NCBI GenBank assembly: GCA_022769845.1
Contig: JALEIO010000035.1
Coordinates: 1-5,440 of the forward strand
Direction of reading: 5' to 3'
Length of the DNA: 5,440 bases
Origin: Oscillospiraceae bacterium
Lineage (GTDB): Bacteria > Bacillota > Clostridia > UMGS1810
The notes under the pieces were generated by a model. That model was not told where the DNA came from, ran no database searches, and saw only the letters and a program-made list of their open reading frames with translations. The position numbers were made by a program, and so were the translations under genes. Positions 1-5,237 of this stretch are shown one piece after another; positions within the stretch are counted from its first letter, which is position 1, and each line of letters starts with the position of its first letter.

Positions 1-54
1 GAACAATTCTGAAACGCTCGCAAACTGCTATGCGGCTGCGTTTCGGAATTGTTC
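1..54 (-). terminator. 17-bp inverted repeat after the AraC-family gene, probable terminator
   Basis: Bases 1-17 pair with 38-54 over 17 positions, all Watson-Crick except T10 with G45 (a GU wobble in plus-strand RNA, a mismatch in minus-strand RNA). An inner stem, 19-22 with 31-34, encloses an 8-base loop. The repeat begins 12 bases past the stop codon of the minus-strand AraC-family gene, where an intrinsic terminator would sit. The U-tract that would prove this lies beyond the left edge. On the plus strand no T-run follows position 54, so plus-strand termination is unlikely. It could instead be an end of a mobile element or an operator-type palindrome. Confidence 0.45.
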
Positions 55-66
55 AGCAGCCATTAA

Positions 67-888
67 TTAATGATTTTTTAAATTTTTTTCAATATATTTT
101 TTTGGCGAAAGACCTGTTTCCTTTTTGAATACGCGGCTGAAATAAAGGCTGTCGTCAAAGCCGAGAATTTGAGCGGTTTCGGATATTGAAAGGCTTGTTG
201 TTTCAAAAAGATTAACCGCCTTGCCGATTATAAGCTTTGTTTTGTATTTGTGCGGCGAAAGACTTGTGATTTTTTTAAATTCGCGTATAAAATGCGGCGT
301 TGTGACACCGCAGATTTTTGCGTAATCGTCGTTGGTCGATTCGTTTATTTTTTCCTTTTGCATAAGTTCTATAACCTTGCTTACCGAGGATTTTGCGATA
401 TGAATTTTTTGCGATATAAGTGTTAAAATGAGCATAAGCTTTGCGCAGAGATAGCTTTCCGTTGTAAAGTTTTCCGCGGCTTGCTCGCGTGCCATTTCAG
501 AAAAAATTTCTTCAAAAAACAATAGCTTTCCCGTTTTGTGTATATGACCGTCAAGCTTAAGAGTCTTTAAAATTTCGCCTGCGCAAAAGCCCGAAAAATG
601 AATCCAAAAATATTCAAACTGCGATTTACCGTAAAAAACATACGAATTTTTTTCGTGCGGATAAATTATAACGATATTTCCTTTTTGAATACGCACCGTT
701 TCGTTTTTGATAAGAAAATCTGCGTATCCTTCATTTATATATATGAGTTGATAGTCGCATCTTCCGTTTTCGCGGTAAGTTTTTACATCGGCGCTCGCAT
801 TTTTCGTATATCCGAAATTGTTCACGGCAAGATATTTGTCGGACACTCTGTCACTGCAATTTATACCTTTTGCAAAGTAATACTCCAT
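67..888 (-). CDS. AraC-family transcriptional regulator with N-terminal cupin-like domain
   Basis: A cytoplasmic DNA-binding regulator of 273 residues, the usual length for the family. Residues about 25-110 look like the AraC sensor (cupin-like) domain: a beta-rich stretch with LIYINEGYADF, then GNIVIIYPHEKNSYVF and EYFWIHFSGF, a pattern common in clostridial members. The C-terminal 100 residues hold the double helix-turn-helix: the first around 187-215 (YAKICGVTTPHFIREFKKI), the second around 234-268 (ISETAQILGFDDSLYFSRVF, then a GLSPKKY ending), which fits the AraC signature. The ATG at 888 is preferred because GGGTGG lies 5 bases upstream; a GTG at 897 would bury that site. It lies 66 bases after gatD on the same strand with no terminator visible between, so readthrough from murT-gatD is possible. 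The family usually senses a sugar or other small molecule; ligand and targets cannot be told from the sequence. Confidence 0.93.
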   Translation of the reverse strand: MEYYFAKGINCSDRVSDKYLAVNNFGYTKNASADVKTYRENGRCDYQLIYINEGYADFLIKNETVRIQKGNIVIIYPHEKNSYVFYGKSQFEYFWIHFSGFCAGEILKTLKLDGHIHKTGKLLFFEEIFSEMAREQAAENFTTESYLCAKLMLILTLISQKIHIAKSSVSKVIELMQKEKINESTNDDYAKICGVTTPHFIREFKKITSLSPHKYKTKLIIGKAVNLFETTSLSISETAQILGFDDSLYFSRVFKKETGLSPKKYIEKNLKNH

Positions 889-893
889 TTTTA

Positions 894-899
894 CCACCC
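894..899 (-). promoter_or_regulatory. Shine-Dalgarno site deciding the AraC-family start
   Basis: The minus strand reads GGGTGG followed by five bases (TAAAA) and then ATG at 888. The alternative GTG start at 897 lies inside this site, which favours the ATG three codons downstream. Confidence 0.6.
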
Positions 900-954
900 G
901 TTTTGATTGTGGAATAACTGCCCGTATATGTTAATTTATAAAAATATTTGTAAT

Positions 955-1683
955 TTAAACGGTTTGATTTCCCAAAAATCTTTTTACAATATAATCGTGA
1001 GCTGTGTTTTCTAAAGTTGAGTCAATATCCTCAAGTAAAAAATCGGGATATTTTTTGCACACCGCATTTTTTATAATTTTGTCAGTGAGAATCGGATTTT
1101 TAGGAAGAAGCGGACCGTGAAGATATGTTGCCACAACATTTTTGTAAACAACGCCTTCATAGCCGGATTTACCGTCGTTTCCGTGACCGTACAAAACTTT
1201 TCCGAGCGGCGTGTGAGAATTTATAACCGTTCTTCCGCCGTGATTTTCAAATCCTGCTATTGTGCCGCCGATATATTCGCTCTCAAGTATTATATTGCCG
1301 ATAAGGCGGGGATCGCCCTGCGTGGTGTAAATATCCAGAATTTTAAGTCCTTCTATTTTTTCGTTTTTAAGCTGATAATAATGTCCCAAAAGCTGATAAC
1401 CGCCGCAAACGGCAACAAGAGCACCGCCTTCTTCAACATAATTGGTAATGTCGCTTTTTATTTCAAGAAGCCGCTTGCACACCAAAAGCTGTTCTCTGTC
1501 TGAGCCTCCGCCGATAAATACAATGTCAAGCTCGGAAAAGTCTATGTCATCGCCGATATCATATTGCTTTACTGCGGTTTTTATTCCGCGAGCTTCCATT
1601 CTCCGGCAAAGAGCCGCAATATTGCCCCTGTCTCCGTAAAGATTAAGAAGGTCGGGAAAAAGATGTCCTATTGTGATTTTCAT
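955..1683 (-). CDS. gatD: Lipid II isoglutaminyl synthase, glutamine amidotransferase subunit GatD
   Basis: GatD hydrolyses glutamine and passes the ammonia to MurT, which amidates the alpha-carboxyl of D-Glu in the lipid II stem peptide on the cytoplasmic face of the membrane. The 242-residue protein is a class I (CobB/CobQ-type) glutaminase. It opens with HLFPDLLNLYGDRGN (7-21), a GatD hallmark. The nucleophile is Cys93 in AVCGGYQLLG, the oxyanion region is FIGGGSDREQ (56-65), and the catalytic histidine is His189 in TYLHGPLLPKNP. GFENHGGRT (144-152) is also typical of the family. Length and residue positions agree with characterised GatD proteins. Its ATG overlaps the murT TGA as ATGA, and AAGGAGGG lies 6 bases upstream (1690-1697) inside the end of murT, so the two subunits are probably made by coupled translation in a fixed ratio. 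Confidence 0.96.
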   Translation of the reverse strand: MKITIGHLFPDLLNLYGDRGNIAALCRRMEARGIKTAVKQYDIGDDIDFSELDIVFIGGGSDREQLLVCKRLLEIKSDITNYVEEGGALVAVCGGYQLLGHYYQLKNEKIEGLKILDIYTTQGDPRLIGNIILESEYIGGTIAGFENHGGRTVINSHTPLGKVLYGHGNDGKSGYEGVVYKNVVATYLHGPLLPKNPILTDKIIKNAVCKKYPDFLLEDIDSTLENTAHDYIVKRFLGNQTV

Positions 1684-3026
1684 TTTTTACCCTCCTTTTC
1701 AAGCTTCAAAAGATTTGACTGGGTAGAAAAAAGCGCGGTGTAATTTACCAGAACATAAAGCGTTCTTTTGCTTTTGCCGATAATTTGTTCAAGAGTTTTT
1801 ATGTTGTTGTCCAAAACGTCGAAGTCCTTTAGATTTGCATATTTAAACCGCACCGCAAGGTCGTCCTTGCGTATGCCGCCGGCAATCAGGTTTTTTATAT
1901 TTGATTTTGCCATAAGCTCAAAATCAACATCCCATATCCAAGAGATATCCCGTCCGTCCTGCGCATTGTCGTTGATTACCACAAAAACGTCTTTTTCATC
2001 TTTGTCGCTGTTTAGTGTTGCGATTGCCTGATTAAATCCCGCGGGGTTTTTCGATAAATTAAGAATTACTTTTTTTCCGTCAAAATCAAAGCTTTCCATT
2101 CTGCCAATCTGCGGCTTGTATTCTTTAAGCGTTTTGTTTAAATTTTCCAAGCCGATATTCAGCGATTCAAATGCGCCAAACGCCGCAAGAATGTTGTAAA
2201 TGTTATAAAATCCTTTGTAATTTACCGAAATCGGAAGCGTTTTGTCGTCAAAATTTATATTGAATTTCATATTTTCGGAAAGGTCAATGTTTGTTGCATA
2301 ATAATCAAGTTTGGGACGCTTAAATCCGCATTTTTCACAGTAATAATCGCCGAGCTGGCTGTAATGGTAGTAGTTATATTTTAATTCCGCACCGCAGTTT
2401 AAGCAAAATCTGCCTTCCTTGATTTCGTTTGTTTCGCTGTTTGTTTTTTCGTCAACGCCGTAATAAAGAGCGTTGTATTTTGTGCCGAAATATGCGCATA
2501 AAGGGTCGTCGCCGTTAAGAATTAAATTTACCTTTTCAAGCTTGTCAAACGCTTCGGAAAGAAGCTTTATTGTGATATCAATTTCGCCGTATCGGTCAAG
2601 CTGGTCGCGGAAAAGATTGGTTATAACAATTTTATCCGGCTTTACATACGGAACAATTCGCCGTATGCTTGCCTCGTCGCACTCAATAACCGCATAATCC
2701 GCATTTATTCTGCCGAAAATGCTTGCGCTGTCAACAAACGCGCAGCACACTCCGGGAAGCATATTAGCGCCTACGTTGTTGCACACCGCTGTTTTGCCGG
2801 CGCTTGTAATCATTGAATACAAAAGATTGCTTGTTGTGGTTTTTCCGTTTGTGCCGCATATAAATATTACTTCTTTTTTTACCTGTTTTGAAAGGTAAGA
2901 AAGTATATCGGGGCAGATTTTAAGCGCGACTGTGCCCGGTGTTGACGAGCCTTTTTTGCCCAATAATTTGCCGAGCATTATTGCCGCCTTTGAAAGGATA
3001 ATTGCCATAAATCTTCGTAAAAACAT
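1680..3026 (-). CDS. murT: Lipid II isoglutaminyl synthase, Mur-ligase-like subunit MurT
   Basis: MurT activates the D-Glu alpha-carboxyl of lipid II with ATP and aminates it with ammonia from GatD. The 448-residue protein has a Mur-ligase central domain with the ATP loop GTNGKTTT (58-65), the acidic CDEAS (116-120), TNLFRDQLDRYGEID (136-150) and NGDDP (171-175). A four-cysteine zinc ribbon, Cys208/Cys211 and Cys230/Cys233, is inserted in that domain, as in other MurT proteins. The C-terminal domain (DUF1727 type) contains NDNAQDGRDISWIWDVDFE (352-370), the conserved segment that faces GatD; an Asp of MurT is thought to complete the GatD Cys-His pair. The N-terminal 30 residues are hydrophobic and basic, as usual for the family, and not a clear signal peptide. 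The ATG at 3026 has AAGGTGAT five bases upstream. It is followed directly by gatD with a 4-base overlap. All key motifs are present and nothing looks broken. Confidence 0.96.
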   Translation of the reverse strand: MFLRRFMAIILSKAAIMLGKLLGKKGSSTPGTVALKICPDILSYLSKQVKKEVIFICGTNGKTTTSNLLYSMITSAGKTAVCNNVGANMLPGVCCAFVDSASIFGRINADYAVIECDEASIRRIVPYVKPDKIVITNLFRDQLDRYGEIDITIKLLSEAFDKLEKVNLILNGDDPLCAYFGTKYNALYYGVDEKTNSETNEIKEGRFCLNCGAELKYNYYHYSQLGDYYCEKCGFKRPKLDYYATNIDLSENMKFNINFDDKTLPISVNYKGFYNIYNILAAFGAFESLNIGLENLNKTLKEYKPQIGRMESFDFDGKKVILNLSKNPAGFNQAIATLNSDKDEKDVFVVINDNAQDGRDISWIWDVDFELMAKSNIKNLIAGGIRKDDLAVRFKYANLKDFDVLDNNIKTLEQIIGKSKRTLYVLVNYTALFSTQSNLLKLEKEGKK

Positions 3027-3035
3027 TTTATCACC

Positions 3036-3063
3036 TTAAAAATTTTTAAAAAATGTATATAAC
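3036..3063 (+). promoter_or_regulatory. Possible sigma-A promoter for the plus-strand small RNA
   Basis: TATAAC at 3058-3063 matches the -10 consensus in 5 of 6 bases. TTAAAA at 3036-3041 matches the -35 in 4 of 6, with a 16-bp spacer. Initiation would fall near 3070, just before the G-run at 3074-3077 that opens the structured region. The surroundings are very AT-rich, so a chance match is quite possible. The element overlaps the murT leader on the other strand. Confidence 0.33.
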
Positions 3064-3069
3064 CAAAAA

Positions 3070-3195
3070 AATAGGGGATAAATAAATATGACCTCACAAA
3101 TACATTAAGTGCGTTAAGCTTTGCGGTTTGGCGCACTTAAAACCCCCTTTACTTGAGCAACGGCTTGATTGAATTTAAGTCGTTGCTTTTTTTTT
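3070..3195 (+). ncRNA. Putative structured small RNA divergent from murT, unknown family
   Basis: The gap between the EIIC gene and murT has no long reading frame but folds well as plus-strand RNA. AGGGG (3073-3077) can pair with CCCCT (3144-3148), closing a domain. Inside it, 3105-3113 pairs perfectly with 3132-3140, and 3114-3120 continues with 3125-3131 through four GU wobbles to a four-base loop, giving a 16-bp hairpin. A second hairpin plus nine T ends the transcript. All six wobbles of the two hairpins are G-U on the plus strand and would be A-C mismatches on the minus strand, so the plus-strand RNA is probably the functional form. I compared it by eye with common riboswitches (TPP, FMN, SAM, purine, fluoride, c-di-GMP, preQ1) and with SRP and 6S RNA and saw no match. 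It might act in trans, regulate murT or the EIIC message as an antisense RNA, or carry a tiny leader peptide (3088-3108). The 5' end is uncertain. Confidence 0.45.
3156..3195 (+). terminator. Rho-independent terminator on the plus strand
   Basis: A 13-bp stem, 3156-3168 with 3175-3187, has a 6-base loop and two GU wobbles (G3163-T3180, G3167-T3176), and runs into T3187-T3195. On the minus strand the hairpin is preceded by A and followed by no U-run, so it works in one direction only. No annotated plus-strand gene ends here, which implies an unannotated plus-strand transcript from within the 3027-3155 gap, or protection of the minus-strand genes from antisense transcription. Confidence 0.82.
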
Positions 3196-3236
3196 GCATA
3201 AAATGCTCTAAACATACCAAGTTTTGCTGTTTTAAT

Positions 3237-4256
3237 TTATATGTCAAGCTTTAAATCGGAGTTGTCAAAAAGTTTAAAATACTTGAAAATTTTTGCGATT
3301 ACATAAGTTAAAATTGCAGGAAGCACAATGCAGATTAAAAGGACTGTCAAAACATCGTATATGTTAACACCCGATTTGCTCAAAACACCGATAGGGCCAA
3401 CAAGCCCGCATGTTCCCATTCCGGATGCTATTGCAACGGGATTTTCCATTTTAAACACTGCCGCCGAAAGCGCACCGGTTATAAGCGAGGTTATTGTGGG
3501 AGGAAGCCAGATGACAGGCTTTTTTACGATATTTCCCATTTGAAGCATACTTGTTCCGAGTCCCTGTGCGATAATGCCGCCCCATTTGTTTGCCGCAAAG
3601 CTCATAACCGCAAAGCCTACCATTTGCGCGCAGCATCCTGCCGTAGCCGCACCCCCTGCAATTCCCGTAAGCGCTAAAGAAGCGCATATTGCCGCAGATG
3701 ATATCGGAAGTGTTAAGCAAATTCCCATAACTGCCGAAACGAAAGCTCCCATAAGTATGGGTTTAAGCTCAACGCACATCATAATTACATCGCCTAAATA
3801 TTTCATAACCGCGCTTATTCCCGGGCCTACCAGCATTGAAACGCCAACACCTGCCGCTATTGTTACGGTTGGGGTAACTATTATATCCACTTTTGTTTCT
3901 TTATAAACAAGCTTGCCCGCTTCGGCGGCAATAACCGCTGCAATAAACGTTCCGAAGGGACCGCCGAGTGCCGCTGACGCGCAGCCTACCGCGCAGAGCG
4001 AAAACAAAACAAGCCCTTGCGCGCCTAAAGATGTGCCGATTGCCATTGCCATTGCCGGTCCTTGAGCAAGGTTGCAGTAATTTTGCATTTGCTTTAAAAA
4101 TTCGCTGAACGGTTTATATGATACATAATCGGCTATTGTTCCAAAAATTGTGCCTATTAGCAGTGACGCAAACAATCCGAGTGCCATTGCGCCGAGCGCA
4201 TCAATAAAATACACCTTTGCGCTGATGTTGATACCTTTCTTTTTAAGAAACTGCAT
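3237..4256 (-). CDS. PTS_EIIC_2-family membrane transport protein, orphan IIC-like
   Basis: An integral membrane protein of 339 residues, rich in Gly, Ala, Ile and Val, with about 8-10 hydrophobic segments (roughly 18-42, 66-92, 95-112, 126-155, 165-185, 188-222, 252-270, 275-292 and 300-325). The start MQFLKKKGINISAKVYFIDALGAMALGLFASLL, the QGPAMAMAIG stretch and the GMGTCGLVGPIG loop (279-290) are typical of the PTS_EIIC_2 family found across Firmicutes. These are annotated as phosphotransferase-system IIC permeases, but substrates are generally unknown. No EIIA, EIIB or sugar-catabolic gene is present here, so phosphotransfer-coupled transport is inference only. The ATG at 4256 has AAGGA about 12 bases upstream, a rather long spacing. 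It has its own promoter candidate at 4294-4322 and is divergent from the spoIVFA-like gene. No terminator is seen between it and murT on its own strand. Confidence 0.85.
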   Translation of the reverse strand: MQFLKKKGINISAKVYFIDALGAMALGLFASLLIGTIFGTIADYVSYKPFSEFLKQMQNYCNLAQGPAMAMAIGTSLGAQGLVLFSLCAVGCASAALGGPFGTFIAAVIAAEAGKLVYKETKVDIIVTPTVTIAAGVGVSMLVGPGISAVMKYLGDVIMMCVELKPILMGAFVSAVMGICLTLPISSAAICASLALTGIAGGAATAGCCAQMVGFAVMSFAANKWGGIIAQGLGTSMLQMGNIVKKPVIWLPPTITSLITGALSAAVFKMENPVAIASGMGTCGLVGPIGVLSKSGVNIYDVLTVLLICIVLPAILTYVIAKIFKYFKLFDNSDLKLDI

Positions 4257-4293
4257 TTTTTGATACCGTCCTTCATATATGTATTTACCATTA

Positions 4294-4322
4294 AGTATAT
4301 ATTAAAACGTAAAATAATGCAA
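4294..4322 (-). promoter_or_regulatory. Probable sigma-A promoter of the EIIC-like gene
   Basis: The minus strand carries TTGCAT (4322-4317) and TATACT (4299-4294) separated by exactly 17 bases. The -10 matches 5 of 6 consensus bases; the -35 keeps only the TTG. Transcription would begin near 4287, leaving a leader of about 30 bases that contains the AAGGA ribosome site. Confidence 0.5.
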
Positions 4323-4340
4323 TGTTTTTTGGAAAAATAA

Positions 4341-4369
4341 GTATATTTTGTAGTATTTCACAATATAAG
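4341..4369 (+). promoter_or_regulatory. Possible sigma-E-like promoter of the spoIVFA-spoIVFB pair
   Basis: GTATATT (4341-4347), 14 bases, then AATATAAG (4362-4369) resembles the sporulation sigma-E pattern (KMATATT, 14-15 bases, CATACAHT) in 6 of 7 and 5 of 8 positions. The B. subtilis spoIVF operon is sigma-E dependent, so this fits. Initiation would be near 4375, giving a very short leader before ATG 4388. A sigma-A alternative, TTGGAA (4329-4334) with TAGTAT (4351-4356), is equally weak. AT-rich sequence makes chance matches likely. Confidence 0.33.
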
Positions 4370-4375
4370 TAGTAT

Positions 4376-4383
4376 GAGGTGAT
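4376..4383 (+). promoter_or_regulatory. Shine-Dalgarno site deciding the spoIVFA-like start
   Basis: GAGGTGAT lies at the right distance (6 bases from its last G) for ATG 4388. An in-frame GTG at 4379 falls inside this site and would have no ribosome site of its own. The same arrangement, AAGGTGAT then ATG, precedes murT. Confidence 0.65.
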
Positions 4384-4387
4384 AAAA

Positions 4388-5218
4388 ATGAGTGCAAGAA
4401 TGCCGAGATATAAGTTTTCGGAAAAAAGCACAAAGAAAAGCAAAATGAGTTTTGAGAAAAAAACGGTTTTGCAGTCTTTGGCAAGCATTATGGTTTTAAC
4501 GTCCGCATTTTTTGTTTGCAGATTTGATTTTCCGTATTCCGAAAATTTTAAAAATTATATAAAACGTTCTTTAAACGTATCCACAGATGTTAAGGAGGTT
4601 AAAAACTTTGCATCGTACGCAATAAAAAAGAGCGGACTTGACAATATAGATTTTATAAAAAATATTGACGATAAGCTTAATGAAAACGAGGAAAATGGCG
4701 AAAGCGTTTTGAATGAAAGCAATGCTCTCGCGGCGCCGGAGGAGAATTTTTCCAAAGAAGAAATAAAATCTGAAGCGCCTTCCGAAGCGCCTTCCGAGGT
4801 TCCTTCGGAAAACACAATGCCCGCTTTCAGAAATCCCACCGAAGGAAAGATTTCGTCGGTGTTCGGAGAGCGAATTCACCCCGTGACGGGCGAGAGCGGC
4901 AATGTTCATACCGGCATCGACATTGCCGGAGTATTAAACCAAACGGTTATTTCCGCTGCAAAAGGGCGTGTTGTAAAAACAGGCGAGGACGATGCTAACG
5001 GAAAATACATAGTAATTGAGCATACCGGCGGCTACACCACAGCATATGCGCATCTTAATCAAATTTGCGTTGTCGACGGCGAATGGGTTGACGATAATAC
5101 CAAAATAGGGCTTATGGGTTCAAGCGGCGTATCAACCGGCGTACATCTTCATTTTGAAATAAAAAAGGACGGCGAGCGGCTTAATCCCGAGGATTTTGTG
5201 CTTTATAAGCATAAATAA
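4388..5218 (+). CDS. spoIVFA: SpoIVFA-like membrane-anchored M23 (LytM) metallopeptidase
   Basis: A 276-residue, single-pass membrane protein. A basic cytoplasmic N-terminus is followed by one membrane segment (about 27-46, SLASIMVLTSAFFVC), a charged linker (50-145) with SEAP repeats, and a C-terminal M23 domain from about 155 (FGERIHPVTG). The M23 residues are complete: His174 and Asp178 in HTGID, His222 in YAHL, and His253/His255 in HLHFE. By LytM analogy His174, Asp178 and His255 bind zinc, while His222 and His253 are catalytic. The next gene, 19 bases on, encodes an HExxH intramembrane protease, so the pair matches spoIVFA-spoIVFB. In B. subtilis SpoIVFA sits in the outer forespore membrane and holds SpoIVFB inactive together with BofA until SpoIVB/CtpB cleave it. 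Length is near the B. subtilis protein (about 264). SpoIIQ or a general cell-wall endopeptidase is the alternative; the assignment rests on context and architecture. Confidence 0.78.
   Translation: MSARMPRYKFSEKSTKKSKMSFEKKTVLQSLASIMVLTSAFFVCRFDFPYSENFKNYIKRSLNVSTDVKEVKNFASYAIKKSGLDNIDFIKNIDDKLNENEENGESVLNESNALAAPEENFSKEEIKSEAPSEAPSEVPSENTMPAFRNPTEGKISSVFGERIHPVTGESGNVHTGIDIAGVLNQTVISAAKGRVVKTGEDDANGKYIVIEHTGGYTTAYAHLNQICVVDGEWVDDNTKIGLMGSSGVSTGVHLHFEIKKDGERLNPEDFVLYKHK
4769..4804 (+). repeat. Three 12-bp tandem units encoding SEAP/SEAP/SEVP
   Basis: Three in-frame 12-base units (TCTGAAGCGCCT, TCCGAAGCGCCT, TCCGAGGTTCCT) encode Ser-Glu-Ala-Pro twice and Ser-Glu-Val-Pro once, followed by Ser-Glu. 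They lie in the linker just before the M23 domain of the SpoIVFA-like protein. The third unit has diverged. Such Pro/Glu-rich linkers are flexible and may vary in copy number between strains. Confidence 0.85.
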
Positions 5219-5237
5219 GCAAAAACAATAAAAAGCG

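Noticed and set aside
598..906. Plus-strand open frame of 102 codons opposite the AraC-family gene
   Set aside because: It lies antisense to a gene with clear double helix-turn-helix motifs, has no ribosome site and resembles no family.
1117..1639. Two plus-strand open frames opposite gatD
   Set aside because: Both are mirror frames of a well-recognised glutaminase; no Shine-Dalgarno site and low-complexity translations.
3027..3236. Known riboswitch or T-box in the leader of murT (minus strand)
   Set aside because: The hairpins fold better on the plus strand, there is no minus-strand terminator or sequestered ribosome site, and no recognisable riboswitch core.
3451..3906. Open frames on both strands overlapping the EIIC-like gene
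   Set aside because: The minus-strand one is in a different frame and Gly/Arg-rich; the plus-strand one is Pro/Ala/Ile-rich. Both are by-products of the Ala/Gly-rich codons of the membrane protein.
4291..4488. Minus-strand open frames across the divergent control region
   Set aside because: They run through the promoter region and the antisense of the SpoIVFA-like start, are Phe/Leu-rich from AT-rich DNA, and have no start signals.
4555..4909. Minus-strand open frames opposite the SpoIVFA-like gene
   Set aside because: They are antisense to a conserved M23 domain and linker; the Ser/Gly repeats are just the complement of the SEAP repeat.
4388..5218. SpoIIQ as the identity of the M23 protein
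   Set aside because: Architecture alone would allow it, but the immediate HExxH intramembrane protease downstream matches the spoIVFA-spoIVFB order.
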